NCBI GenBank assembly: GCA_947044365.1
Contig: OX345639.1
Coordinates: 3,220,001 to 3,284,000 of the forward strand
DNA: 64,000 nt
Direction of reading: 5' to 3'
Source of the DNA: Petrosia ficiformis
Lineage: Eukaryota > Porifera > Demospongiae > Haplosclerida > Petrosiidae
Shown piece by piece: positions 25,301 to 36,800 of this stretch (positions are counted from its first letter, which is position 1; each line of letters begins with the position of its first letter). Below the pieces are notes generated by a model. That model was given only the letters and a program-made list of their open reading frames with translations, ran no database searches and was not told the origin of the DNA. Both the position numbers and the translations under genes were made by a program.

Positions 25301-28300
25301 TCAAACTCTCTTTATATATGATATAAATTACTTTTAGATTTTGCCAATGATGTTGAAGTTCTGTAATCTTTGTTTGTATTTCTTCTTCTCCATAGTGACC
25401 TTCAGTTATCATCTTTTCACCTTCTTTTAGTACTACATTGATACGTGATTCATGATTTGCTATTTCAATCTGTATAAATAAAATCATTTAAAAATGCTAA
25501 AAAAAAGCATTATCAACAATACCATTAATATGTTGTGTTTCTTCTGCAAGTTTTGTACTCCAACCAGATCTGTACCTGCAAGTAATATTAAAATCCATTG
25601 GAAAATTATCCTGTCTGTTAAGTACATGTTATGACAATGTTAAGGTCATTCACATTCACCTTGACCTCAGAAAAATGTTCATAACTTTAGTTTGGAATAA
25701 CCAACAATCGTTTTACCTGCAATGTAATTTTCCTTCCTGTTCATTTTTGTGTATGTCAAATTTCAATCCATTGATTCATTATTGAGTTAAAGTATGTATT
25801 AACCTTATGACATTAAACTTTACACTATATTACATTATAAAGTCATCACATTCTAATTTTGAGGTCATCTTGAATGTGAACAGACTTCATTATCATTGAG
25901 ATTTGTTTGCAGAGGTATTTTCTTACCTCTATTAGGAAGAGCAGCAATTGGTTCTCTGTCTTTTATCCACACCTCCTCATCATCAATGTCTCGTAAAAAC
26001 TGCTGTAGTTGGAAGGATGCTTCAAGCCGATTTTTTTGTGTAGATAATGGCTCCTAACATGAAGAACAGTATGAGGTACAAAAGTGGAAATAAGACTATA
26101 AATTTACAAGGACAACAATCTAAACAAAGTGATTTTTGATCAGGCGCTTTCAAATTTTGGTCTGACTGCAACTTTTAGAGCAAACCTACAGTATCTATAT
26201 TAATTACTCCAACCAATCAGATTTTAAAATTGAATTGTGGGGCAAGAATGTAGTTAACATGTATTTACAAGTGCCACGGATTGTCTGTGAGAGCATTCCT
26301 TTAAATTTCACTCTTTTTGTCATATTTATTTTTTTGCCAGGATAAAATGCCCGAGCAAAGTGAGATTTGCTCAGACAAACAATCTAAATGGTCAGAAATT
26401 GTCTGATGTCCGACTGTTATTTCCACCTCTGCAGTTAGATTCTACACATATGCTCATACCTGCAGGCCTTGGTATCGTAGTAGTAGCGCCTTCTGTTTCT
26501 GTTGTATTGCCACAGCATCAAAATGATTATCAGCTACAAGTTGTTTGCCTTGTGAATTAAGACTGTCAATCTGGTCTTTATGTACTGTTATATCTGCTTC
26601 CAATAATGCCAACTTCTTCTGTAGTTTCTTCACTCCAGCTAAATCCTGTGATATAATGATTTGTGTATATAACTACAATTTGATATGTGTAATTTTATAT
26701 CAATGTGTGTGTGTCTGTGTGTAATATATAGCTATGGAGATACAGAGCTTGAGATCATGTATTAATAATCATTGAAAGACATTGAAGGAAGTACACATGT
26801 ATTTACTGAACCAATGAGGTTAGGCTAGTCATGATATTTACAGATGCTATAATCACATTGTCCATTACCTTTCCAAGTTCTTCAGCTCTCAGTTGTTTGT
26901 CCACCTCGTCAAGCCATATCTCCATATCTTTTACAGCTCTATTGAACTGCTGTTGATCATGTGCTTGTTGTAGCTTTTGGCCTATGCATTTAAATTATAT
27001 TATAATAATAATAATAATTAAAATGTTAAATGATGCTGACCTTTGTCAGTTGAGATTGTCTCTAGTTCTGACCACATGTCCTGTAATCCTTGACAGACGC
27101 TCCTATTGAGAACAATATTGTCCCATATTAATACATGTTACATTATGTACATATGTAATTCATAATTATAGAGTGAAAACTTTGGATATTAATGATTCAA
27201 TCACCTAATTCTATCTGCTGCAAAGTGTTCAGCAGAAAGCAATTCTCGGCCGGCATCAACTACAGATTCCATACGATGTCTGTTGGCCTGTAATTCACCT
27301 TCAAATGTATGATGTTGCTGCATTTTAGCCTCTAAGTTAGAAGAATCCTAGACAAACACTTCATGTCATTGATTGCTTTAGAAATGAGAATAGTGACTAC
27401 TACCTTGTATGTTTCATCACTTGCTATTTTCTTTTTGTCACTGATCCATGTGGTAATTTCTTCACTGTCACGAAGAAACTGCTGTAATTGGAAGCAGTCA
27501 TGAAGTCTGGCATATCTCTTATCAGCTAACTCCAGTAATTCCCTATGTTGGGAAAGAACCTAAAAAGAAAAGAAGTGTACCACATATTGGTGATGTAGTT
27601 GTGTGTAATCTCACAGCTTTTCTTTTGCTGGTGATCTCATTAGAGGCATAATGCTCTGAAGCTATCATTAATTCAGCAGATTCATCAATTGCCTGCAGAG
27701 AAATGGGAGAGATGCGTGCTGTGTTAGAACTGTTATTACTTACCTTAAATTTCTCTTCTTGAGTTGCCAACGATTTCTGATAGTTTTTGTGTTTTTTGAG
27801 TAGCCCTTCTACACTCTCTAAACTGTCGCCTTCCTCTTCACTTGACATTACACTCTGTGAAGAATAGAAAATGATTACAACTGAGTCATGCAGAAGTGGA
27901 CAACTTACCTCTTGCTTAACTACCCAGTTCTCAGTTTGCTCCACATCTCTTAAAAATATCATAAACCCATTACATTGCTCAAATTCTTTCTTTCTTTCTT
28001 CCCATAATGACAGCAGTTTTGATTTCTCCTCAGCTAATAAAACTAACTGTATATATCAGACAATAAGTAAATATGTCAACAAGTAATTCTATACTCTACC
28101 TTTTGTTTGACTTCTTCTGAAGCAAAATGACCCAAAGATATTAGACTTTGTCCAAACTGTATGGTAGTTTTAAAGCTGTCTTCTTGAGCATCAATCTCCC
28201 CCTAATAAACAACATTAATGGCATCGGATAATGTACAATTCAATAATAAATTGCCTTTCTTTCTTTATGTCTCTGCAGTAGCGCATTAGCACCAGAAAGA

Positions 28301-30049
28301 TCTTTTGCAAGTTCATCAGCTTCAATCACTCTCTTCATATCATTGACCCATGAGACTAGATCACTATGCAGTCATACATATACTTAAAATATAAGAAATC
28401 TAACTCCATGTATAACTTACCGATCATCTGCTACAAACTTTTGAAACTTCTGAGCATCTTCAAGTTTAGAGCCTCTTTTTGAAGCCTATGTGGTGATAAC
28501 ATCATTAATATCTATAGTGCATTTCATTGCTGCATACTTTGTGTTTCAAGGTCTCCCATAACATGCTAATCTCTGCTTGTTTAGCTGCTATCTGATCAGT
28601 ACTACCATGATGTAGACTTCGTAACTTTTCAGACTCTTCTCCTAGCTCTTGAACCTAGAAAAACATGTGTATAAAAACTATGATATTTTGAAACTACTGC
28701 TTACTTTAATTTCCAATGCATCAAGATCTCTTTCCAGTCCTTCATGTTTTCTCTGTAATGCCTGCACACTGTCTAAATCACGTCCATAATCATCCGATTG
28801 AACTGCTGTGGCTTTTTCATTCATCCAAGTTGCTGTCTCTTCTATAGCCCTGTTGAATGTCTGCACTTCATGTGCACCTTCTAACTTCTCCCTTCTCAGA
28901 TGAGCAAGCTGCTTTAGCTCCTTCCATGACTCATTAACAAACTATTTAAAAACATGCTTTACATAACTTCATTAATATTTATTGCTAACTAACTTTTTGT
29001 TTGGAAATAATCAACTCAGAGTCTGGATGTCCTTCACTTAGCAGTTTCTGAGCTAGATGATTTGTGCTAGTGATACGCCCTTCATTCCCTTGTATATCCT
29101 AACATATATATGAGTTAAAATATTGTTACATAATGTGTATTCAGCGTTCCTTTTTTTTTTTGGAGGGCGTTAGCATTTGCCAACTTGTATTTTTGCTATT
29201 TGCTTTGCCAGAATCTTGCCTCCCCCCTCTGGAAGTTAGGTTGCCAAAGGCTGCGCACACCAATCCTGTAGTCCCCCCCAAAGTCTTTCAACTTTTGCCC
29301 CACATTCTAAATGAATACCTGATTATATTATAGTACTTACTTTAAAAAATTCATCAAATTTTTTCTGTAGTAATTCAACATGTTCAAGATCTTTCCCAGA
29401 TTCATCAGAACTTGCAATTGCTATCTTATCTGTTATCCATACAGATACTTCATCTGCTTCACGTACAAACTGCTCTCGTTTTTGAGCATCTTGAAGTTTC
29501 TGACGTTTATCTGCCGACATAGCCAATAAACGTTGCCAAGCTGATGCTATTTCATCTAGACGTGTCTGTAAATGATAGGTAATTTTTCAGTGATAAGACA
29601 TCGCATATAACTCACTCTGATCTTGTCTCCTGCAAAGTGTTTCTGATCAATCATTTTTCTTCCTTTGTCCTTTACTTCAATTATTGAGTTAGTATGGGCT
29701 GCTATTTCTGCTTCAAATGCTTGATGTTTTTGAATTTTACCCTGCAAAGAATTGAGCTCCACCTAAACAAAGGCCACGCCCATCTGTTAAAATCACTTAC
29801 CAGTAAATTTCTTCTATCTTTGTATGATTCATCTGAAGCGATTCTAATTTTATCTATAATCCATGCCTCAAGTCCGTCTGCATCTCTATGGAACTGTTGA
29901 AGTTGCTTTGCTTGCTCTAGTTTTCCACGTCTCTGTTGCGAAGTAGTTTTAAATGCTCGATATCTTGCAAGCACCAAATCTCTTTTACTCTTGATATCCT
30001 CTGGACGTTCTTTCTTCCCTCCTCCAAATCTCCCTCCTGACTCTGCCAT
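14244..30049 (-). CDS. SPTAN1: Alpha-spectrin (non-erythroid type), about 50 exons
   Basis: The first coding exon (30049-29801) starts MAESGGRFGGGKKERPED and runs into the partial first repeat (ERDLVLARYRAF-like, DADGLEAWIIDKIRIASDES). Successive minus-strand exons encode triple-helical spectrin repeats with the signatures FxRDADExEAWI, DYGRDLASVQ and LxKHExxExDL (for example at 28941-28705, 22426-22190 and 20657-20292). An SH3 domain sits mid-protein at about 23643-23264, the alpha-spectrin hallmark. The C-terminal exons (about 15180-14244) encode EF-hands: one canonical loop DKDQNGKLEHHE, a degenerate second, then a final RDQVEYCIKKMKLY...DYKDFAQSLF segment. The protein cross-links actin with beta-spectrin as the submembrane skeleton. 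Only landmark exons were placed exactly. Introns are mostly 40-400 bases, a few swollen by repeats (23.6-26.5 kb). The gene is head-to-head with the DOK-like gene. Confidence 0.97.
14400..14700. repeat. Imperfect tandem repeat in the last spectrin intron
   Basis: Words such as acatgattaggacatg, attgatatcaaca and catgatcatgacattgaag recur about five times at irregular 40-110-base spacing. It is a degenerate minisatellite without coding features. Confidence 0.6.
15821..16008. repeat. Small inverted-repeat element in a spectrin intron
   Basis: aggcctgtcatg (15821-15832) and its exact reverse complement catgacaggcct (15997-16008) bound a 188-base block. Similar tgtaa words lie just outside both ends. 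Consistent with a short non-autonomous DNA transposon. Confidence 0.6.
16278..16313. repeat. (TA)n microsatellite
   Basis: About 18 TA dinucleotides in a spectrin intron. Confidence 0.9.
18447..18780. repeat. TAACTAAAA-type element copy
   Basis: Begins with gacaataatgactacttttagttatag and continues with ttttagttaacta words, so it matches the right end of the element at 4711-4913. A foreign block, gttatgagcgccgtgaagcg around 18640-18680, interrupts it. It lies in a spectrin intron. Confidence 0.6.
19800..19990 (-). repeat. tRNA-derived SINE, copy 1
   Basis: On the minus strand a Pol III A-box-like word TGGTTCAGATGGTAAG (19905-19890) is followed about 25 bases later by a degenerate B-box region (ggtcctgggtacaggacc, 19868-19851). 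The downstream tail with tttctaattctttcatg is shared with the copy at 24180-24340. Flanking words (gatggcagaggagt, gctagcttcaaacctagctg) are also shared, so the element has a common non-tRNA part. Confidence 0.55.
22461..22850. repeat. TAACTAAAA-type element copy with an internal insertion
   Basis: Starts ttagtgttgtttcggttaac like the copy at 4711. The right part (22780-22845) reads aactataaccataactaaaagtgg then tattgtcatac. The middle about 150 bases differ, suggesting an insertion or decay. It lies in a spectrin intron. Confidence 0.6.
23264..23643 (-). other. SPTAN1: SH3 domain of alpha-spectrin (two exons)
   Basis: Exons 23643-23497 and 23442-23264 join in phase. Residues include VKALFNYKPQSPREIVMKKG, then GEVLTVINSS, EWWKV and GFVPANYLKII. 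The ALFNY, EWW and FVPANY motifs are the classical SH3 ligand surface. Its place in the middle of the repeat array separates alpha- from beta-spectrin. Confidence 0.95.
23900..23955. repeat. (GATA)n microsatellite
   Basis: Interrupted gatagatatagatagata run in a spectrin intron. Confidence 0.85.
24180..24345 (-). repeat. tRNA-derived SINE, copy 2
   Basis: Minus-strand A box TGGCACAGACGGTAAG (24305-24290) and B box GAGTTCAATCC (24261-24251) are close to tRNA consensus and correctly spaced. The 3' tail tttctaattttctcatgc matches copy 1. It lies in the large spectrin intron next to a tandem array derived from its flanking sequence. Confidence 0.7.
24320..25345. repeat. Tandem array of roughly 85-110-base units, interrupted
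   Basis: The words gaggagtgtaggattgt, ccaaagctagcttcaaacc and ataaaacacttttagactttg recur at about 24327, 24419, 24507, 24609, 24693, 25152 and 25264. The array is split between units 5 and 6 by the foldback element at 24715-25060. It fills an intron of alpha-spectrin. Confidence 0.8.
24715..25060. repeat. 346-base MITE nested in the tandem array
   Basis: Left end tgcaaaatagaattgttaaa and right end its near reverse complement. The inverted similarity extends about 80 bases inward (gtattgg..tacagttg and gttatgactgca on both sides). It interrupts an otherwise regular repeat unit, which shows that it inserted after the array expanded. Confidence 0.75.
25645..25881 (-). repeat. Dispersed inverted-repeat element (family 1), copy B
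   Basis: Bounded by cattcacattcaccttgacctcag and its near complement gaggtcatcttgaatgtgaa. The interior contains ccaacaatcgttttacctgc and attcattattgagtta. The same order, on the opposite strand, is found at 540-775, 39740-39945 and 58604-58819; other copies lie at 50700-50875 and 55950-56115. Confidence 0.8.
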
Positions 30050-30201
30050 CAGATTAGCCTTCAGAGCAAAGAAAAAAAATTCAAAACAACCAGCCACGCC
30101 CCTGATTTAGTGCACATAATATCACGTGATCTTATATTCCTACCACACCTTCAATTATTCATCTGCAAGATAGTGGATTTGATCAAACTTGATGCTAGCT
30201 C
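30050..30201. promoter_or_regulatory. Bidirectional promoter between alpha-spectrin and the DOK-like gene
   Basis: Start codons are divergent and 152 bases apart. The gap holds a CACGTG E-box (tatcacgtgatc) and CCACGCCC/CCACACC GC-box-like words. A T-rich tract ending in CTGAAG lies just upstream of the spectrin ATG on its strand and resembles a 3' splice site, so a spliced spectrin 5' UTR overlapping the DOK-like gene is possible. Confidence 0.55.
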
Positions 30202-30298
30202 ATGGAGGTAGTGCACGAGGTATGTAAAACATATGTATTTAAACGCAATCAAATATATGTACCTTATAATTATATATTCTATGTAGATAAGAATGTTA

Positions 30299-30370
<72 letters not shown>

Positions 30371-33300
30371 GTATGTGTGCAAAGAATGTGCTCATTTTTC
30401 TAAATTTGTTAATAGTAAGGAGATGTTAATGACATACCTGGAATGAAGTTTTCATTATAAAATGACTCTAGGCAAGCTCTAAATGTTTATAAGTTTGTAA
30501 GTATCATTGCCTACTTACATGGAATGTGATGTATCTAATAAATATTTACTCTTAGTGGTTGTAGTTTCTGGCTGACTATAGTGGATCACCATGGTTACAT
30601 CATAGTATTATTATACTATTAAATATAAAGGTCCATTGTAGTGTTAGTATTAATAGTACTAAATGGTGTTTTGATAATTGTATGAACATGTGTAATGCAC
30701 ATGTACGAAGTATGAATTTCTTGTCACAGCTTGGGTAAACAGTAACTACTCATCCATAGCTGTTATTATATAATGTATATCATTCAGCTTGGGAAAACAG
30801 ACATCTAGTCATCCATAACTGTCCATTTAATTTATACATAGTACATGTATAATTGTATATCATAACAGCTGAAAACAGATTCTCATGTAACTACTCATTC
30901 ATAACTGTCATTATATGTATTGTACATGTACTTGCCTTGTACATATACATCACACACATACTGTACATATGTAGTGGATGTAGTGTAGTTATTAATGAAT
31001 TTCCAAATCACTTGTAAGTTTTGTGTTTAAACATGATTTAATTGGTACTTGTATAATTTTCATACTGAAGATAGTATTGTAGCTAGTATAATGCTTATAC
31101 AAACCACAGACATCATAATTGAGTCTTCCATTCCTAATATGGTTATGTGCATATGTTGGTATAGTTGGACTGACTGACCTTGTAGTAGCTTATCAGTAAT
31201 ATACACCTCTAATGTAAACTATTAGTTTAAGGAGGAGTTATGATATTATAATCTTTCTTCTTGTCGTCTATTCCACTAGGGTATCTTAGAACTAGGATAT
31301 AATCCTGACAGCAAGTCATCGAAGGACTGGAAGTGTAGATTATTTGTACTAAAACGTCATCCAACATCCGGACGATCAACTTTAGATTACTATAAAAATA
31401 CAAACAAAAGATGGCAGAAACAGTCCATTAAAGGTGTCATTTCTTTATGGCCCGAGTTTGAAATTACTCTGGCTCATCAATGTCCATATAAGTATACATT
31501 GAGATTGACAACATCAGAGAATGTGTTATATTTAGCTAGTAATTCCAGTGCTAATATGAACAAATGGTTTCACTATATTCAAATACAGCAAATCTTTCAA
31601 CCAGTACAAGGTTAATCTGACACACACACACACTAAAATAAAATACAATTGATATGGTGATGTACCTACATATATAATACTAAACACTTAAGCTGATTAC
31701 AACACCTAAAACTCAAAACCAAGTGCTATAATTATAAAAACTAGTTTATCATTTTTAGCTTTAAATTAATATTTTAGCTTAATAAGATATCAATAAAATA
31801 AAGTAAATGTCAGATATTCGTACCACTGAATCTTCACTGGAGAAGCTACCTCTTGATCAGATAGAGCTCTGTCATTCAGCTAAGGGCCACCTGTTTGTTC
31901 AGTTGAAGGCCTGAGGATCTGACAAACACTTTCTTTTTTCCTTAACACACACATGTGCACACACACGCACGCACACTGTAATATTATCCTAAACACTAAT
32001 AGTGGTCTGTTATGGAAAAACATCATTATTATTCTATTTTTGTTATAACAGTTTATATTTCTGTCAAATCTGCTTATGTTTGATATTTAATAAGTTTATT
32101 TTACCCCATAGATACATTTATATACACTGTACGACCTCAAGACTCAGATGATATGAATATGATTGGAGTTGTTGATGAATGTCAATTAGCCTTCACTCCA
32201 GAATTTGAGGTACTATGTGTACTTCTTCCTAGTAAACAAGTGGTAGCCGTTTGGCCGTTTGACTGCCTCAAGACATTTTCCTACGGTCATGGGCTGTTCT
32301 CATTTCAAGCTGGTAGACATGCCCCTCGTGGTCCTGGTGAGTATTCGTTTATCACAAATCAAGATCACTTGATTCACAATCGATTGGTAAAACTCATCGA
32401 GAGAGCTAGAAGGAATAGTAGTTCGAGTGGTAGCTCTAGCAGGTTTAGCATGATGGATAGTAGACCTCCTGCTCGGTTACCCATCGAAGAGCGGGAATCA
32501 AGTTCAGACTCGCCTGTCTCAAGTACCGATTCTAATCAAGACTTAACACATTCTCCGCATAAAAGAATGGAGAATGTTTATGTGCAAGGGAGTCCCACAC
32601 GTCTATCTCCATCAAATTCAATGGATGATATAAGGGACTTCCCTCCTCCTCTTCCTGATTTGCCACCACCAAAAATACCACCAAAAGGTTTATCTCCAAA
32701 CACATCTTGGCTTCATGAGAGATATGGATCATCACTGGAACCTAATAAGAAACCAGTTAAACCTGTTTTTACTGATCCTAACGACGATGATGAATCAAGT
32801 GATCATGTTTATTCACACACAATTCATAAGTTTCCTAAACAGTTTGACTCGCATGATCCTGTCAATGATCCTCAAATTTACAACTCCCTAGTTCGTAAAG
32901 ACAGCTCACGAGGCAAACAGTCACAAGGTGTTTATGACATAGCTTATCCTGGTCGTAAAAATGTAATGGGTGGTGCAGTATATGACACAGCATACAATGA
33001 AACAGATAACAAACCTCCTTCTCCTCCTCCTCCTTCTCCTCCTCCACTTCCTACAAACGGTGACGGAATGACAGCCAATCCAATGTATGGATCACAGAGT
33101 AACTTATTAGATGATATTAAAAATAATCCTATTTCTGATAATAGTCCTATATCTCAATCACCACCTCATCCACCTAAACCATCATTAGACAAGAGTTTAT
33201 CGTCCTCTCCGGATGTAGTTCATCCCAAACCAACCCTACCTGACATAACTGCAAATCCTGTATATATAACTTCAAATATTAGAGGAGGATCACCCCCTGC

Positions 33301-33544
33301 CCCCACTAATCAAACCACACCCATTTCCGAATCCACAGATATTACATCAAAAAAAGTGTCACATGACTCCTCCCCTTTGGTGAAGACTGATATACCTTCA
33401 ACTGAGAAAGATATAAAGGGCTACACCAAGATCAAGAAACTCAGTTCACCAGATCACCAAGGTGATGACATTATTCCTAGCTCATTGGATTCAGATCCCC
33501 CACCAATACCCGAAAGACAATATAACATCAATGACGAAACTTAA
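30202..33544 (+). CDS. DOK-like docking protein (PH + IRS-type PTB), 593 aa
   Basis: Three exons close in phase: 30202-30219 (MEVVHE), 31280-31610 and 32112-33544. Exon 2 is a PH domain from EGILELGY through WKCRLFVLKR to the C-terminal helix with the invariant Trp (MNKWFHYIQIQ). Exon 3 opens with an IRS-type PTB domain (VAVWPFDCLKTFSYGHGLFSFQAGRHAPRGPGEYSFIT), keeping the GR arginine that binds phosphotyrosine in this fold. The tail is disordered, with SH3 ligands (PPLPDLPPPKIPPKG; PPPPSPPPLP) and repeated tyrosines in VYVQGSP, VYSHTI, IYNSL, VYDIAYPG, VYDTAYNE, NPMYGS and NPVYITS, which are likely kinase/SH2 docking sites. DOK proteins sit at the membrane downstream of receptor tyrosine kinases and recruit RasGAP or Nck. 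Orthology to one vertebrate DOK cannot be decided. Confidence 0.88.
30298..30366. repeat. (AT)n microsatellite, about 69 bases
   Basis: A pure TA run in intron 1 of the DOK-like gene, 80 bases after its tiny first exon. Confidence 0.95.
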
Positions 33545-33771
33545 GTCTGAAAAGTACAGGTCACTAGTTCAATTTTATTTATTTTTTAGTATCTCATATT
33601 TATTATAGTAGAGTAGTCACGCATACAGCTATATGAGTTGTCATTTAGATAGGTTATTACTGTCACTTGTGTACTTGTCATACAAATTTGTCCCTGTTCA
33701 TTATTATTATTAATTCGTTTTTAAGTTTTGCTGAAAATTTCAGTTCTTTTGTATAGCATAATTATTTGGCT

Positions 33772-33777
33772 AATAAA
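33772..33777 (+). terminator. Poly(A) signal of the DOK-like gene
   Basis: AATAAA 228 bases after the stop and 50 bases before the convergent SLC9C1-like stop. A minus-strand AATAAA (tttatt at 33574-33579) could serve the opposite gene, in which case the two 3' UTRs overlap. Confidence 0.5.
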
Positions 33778-33827
33778 AATTATTGTATGTATTGACCAAT
33801 AATTTCAAATTTTTAATAAGTGATTAA

Positions 33828-36800
33828 TTATTCAACTTGATTGTCACTAGATATTGAGTTATCAGGTAATGAAATTACACGAGAGACAACATCTTTTTGA
33901 ATCGAACCTGATGTTTCTTTTTCCAAAACTTCTTTGTTGTCTTCGTTTATGTTTTTGGCTGGAGATATCCTGTTCCTCTTGCACAACTTACACCTCGACA
34001 GACTGCACTTAGCTTTGTTGATGCATGCAGTCACCATCACAAGGCAGGTATGAAGGATAATGCGTAAGGTTTCCATCTTTGAGGGATGGTTAGTCAGAGC
34101 ATTGCTGGATGACTCCTCGCCATTAGTCTTGTCAGATGACAAAACAGTAGTAATAACAAGTAATTTGGGAGAACCGACATTCATTAGTACATTCTTCACT
34201 GTTTTAGGTATTACACACGGGCTAATCAGATTCTCTCGAGTACTAACGCATCGTACTTCTCCTGATATAACAATCACTTCTTTGTGTTGATCTGTGACTT
34301 CAAATGTTGGAACAGGTCCCTCTGGTGCATATATAACATATGACGATTCACACATTAGAGATAGCTTACTAGTAGGCCACTCCTACAAAACAAAACAGTT
34401 AATCAATTGATCATCTACATGTATAATCCTCCATGTCTCTGTCCCTCTGTCTATCCATTCAACATCTCATTCATCCATTTCAATGAACCCATTACATTGT
34501 CTATCCATTAACCATCCATTATTCCATCCCATAACCTACCATATCAATCCATACCCTTTCCATTGTCTATCCATTTATCTATCCATAGATTCATTATTCC
34601 ATCCCTTTGTCCAATCCATACCCACATCCATGCATCCATCCATCCATTCCATACACCCATTAATCCACCCTCCATATATACATCATCCATTCATTGATAC
34701 TAATCCATCCTTTCATCTATCTAATTAATGCTTTTCTTCACCTGGTATTGAGGAAGTTTAGCCAGTGTTTGTACTGCTATGCGAATTCCACAAACCCTCC
34801 ATAATTTCTCCGCTAGAACAGGATACTCAATCATAACCTTATGCAAGTTACTTTTATTAACGTAAAAAACCTAAAAATCAATGCAAACAATAATTTCGTA
34901 TACACTTCATCGGCCAAAGATTACTAACTTGCACGTCTGTTTCACAGATCACTGAAGCATTTCGAACATCTTCTTTTAGAACAGCCATTTCTCCAACAAC
35001 ACTCCCAGCTCCAAAGAAATCAACTATGCTGTTATCAGTAGTGATATCTGCTATTTCTATTACCTGTAAGAAATAGTAGGAATCAAAAACCAAATAGTCA
35101 GTAATTATATTTACAAAGAAATTTAAAACACACTATTTGAAAGACTTAGGATCCACAACAGGCTAACCTATAAAACAGCACTAGGGTAATATCAGGGTGG
35201 GAGGCAACTGGGTCAGTTTGCCTTGCACCACATTATAAGGACCCTCCAAACAATTCCTGCTCAATTACATGTGAGTCCCTTAAAATCTCTTAGTAGCCTT
35301 GAGTAACATGTACATGTAAGTACTCTCAAAATGATCAAAAAGAGAAAAGACCATATTTGCTAGGGTCTAATCCCAAACCCTAAATCCTAAATCTTTCTGG
35401 GAACCACCCTTTGCTAGTAGGTATATGTATATAGCAGTTTCGTTTTGTGTTGGCTCACTACAGTTCTGTAACATAAAATATAATCATGTGACGGGGTTAC
35501 GAGTACAAGTCATGTGATGGGAAGAATGAGTATGAGTCATGTGACAGAGGTCATATGACAGGTATTGTGAGTATAGTAATTATACAACTATAATTATTAT
35601 AATTATTATATGGGCATGTTTATATACATGTATGTGTACCGTCATTACATTATACAACAGACAGAACACGTATCCAGTATTTGTATGATATCAATCTACG
35701 TACATGTATATAGGACATTTTGAGTTCTGTAAACATGATGAAACACGGTCAACAAAAGATAATGCAATTACTAATAATCACCATATTTGTTGCGTTTGTT
35801 ATAAACATGTTTACTATTTCAGAACATATTGTGTCCTGTTCACATAATAATGATAATACAATCTTTATATATTATGTTTATCATTGTGCAATACATGCCT
35901 TGACAAGTCCAGAAATGATGATATATATTCCTGTGCCATCTTCTCCTTCCTTCATGATATAATCTCCTGTATCATATTGTGAAACTTCTGCATGGGTTCT
36001 CAAACTGGATATAACATCACTATCAAGTCCATTCAACCAGTGTAGGTTACAGAATATATCATCTGGGTCTGGAGAGGGAAGGCTAACTTGAGTGTTTTCC
36101 AAACGTTTAATTTTGGTTTCAATAATCTAGTAAAGACACAGCAGATACTAAAATTAATCTCATAATAGTTTTTTTTTTAAGTTACTTGTAAAATTTTGTC
36201 AGCATCAATCTCATCTAGTAGTCCATTGCTTAAAATTTGTTTGGTGACATCTTGACAATGGTTTAGGACTGATCGTGTAGCCTGATGAGTCTTCACTGAC
36301 AAAGCTACACCGGGATGTTCCTTACGTATTAAACCAAGACTTCTGATTACATCCAAACGTGTTTTTTCTACTCTAGTTTTCATTTCTTCTGCAACTTCTT
36401 TATGTACCTGCTTGAAACGATCAAATCTTTGTAGTAACTCTTCCTCCCCAACCACAAAACCTCGTCCAATGTCATAGCCAAATCTTAACCGACGATTTAC
36501 GAAGTAATCAACAATAATTATCATTTTTGGGAGACACATCTACAAAAAGTATTTATGTAGTTATGTATGTATACATGTATGTACAAGTACATGTCATACA
36601 TGTATATGTACATGTACATGTATGACATGTATGTGTATTTGAGTACACACATATATGTACATGTAGGTATATAATATATTTATGTACATGTACATATATG
36701 ACATTGTATGTGTGTATAAATATGTATGTACATGTAGATATATAATATATGTATGTATGTATGTATACACATATGTACATGTACATATATTACATTGTAT

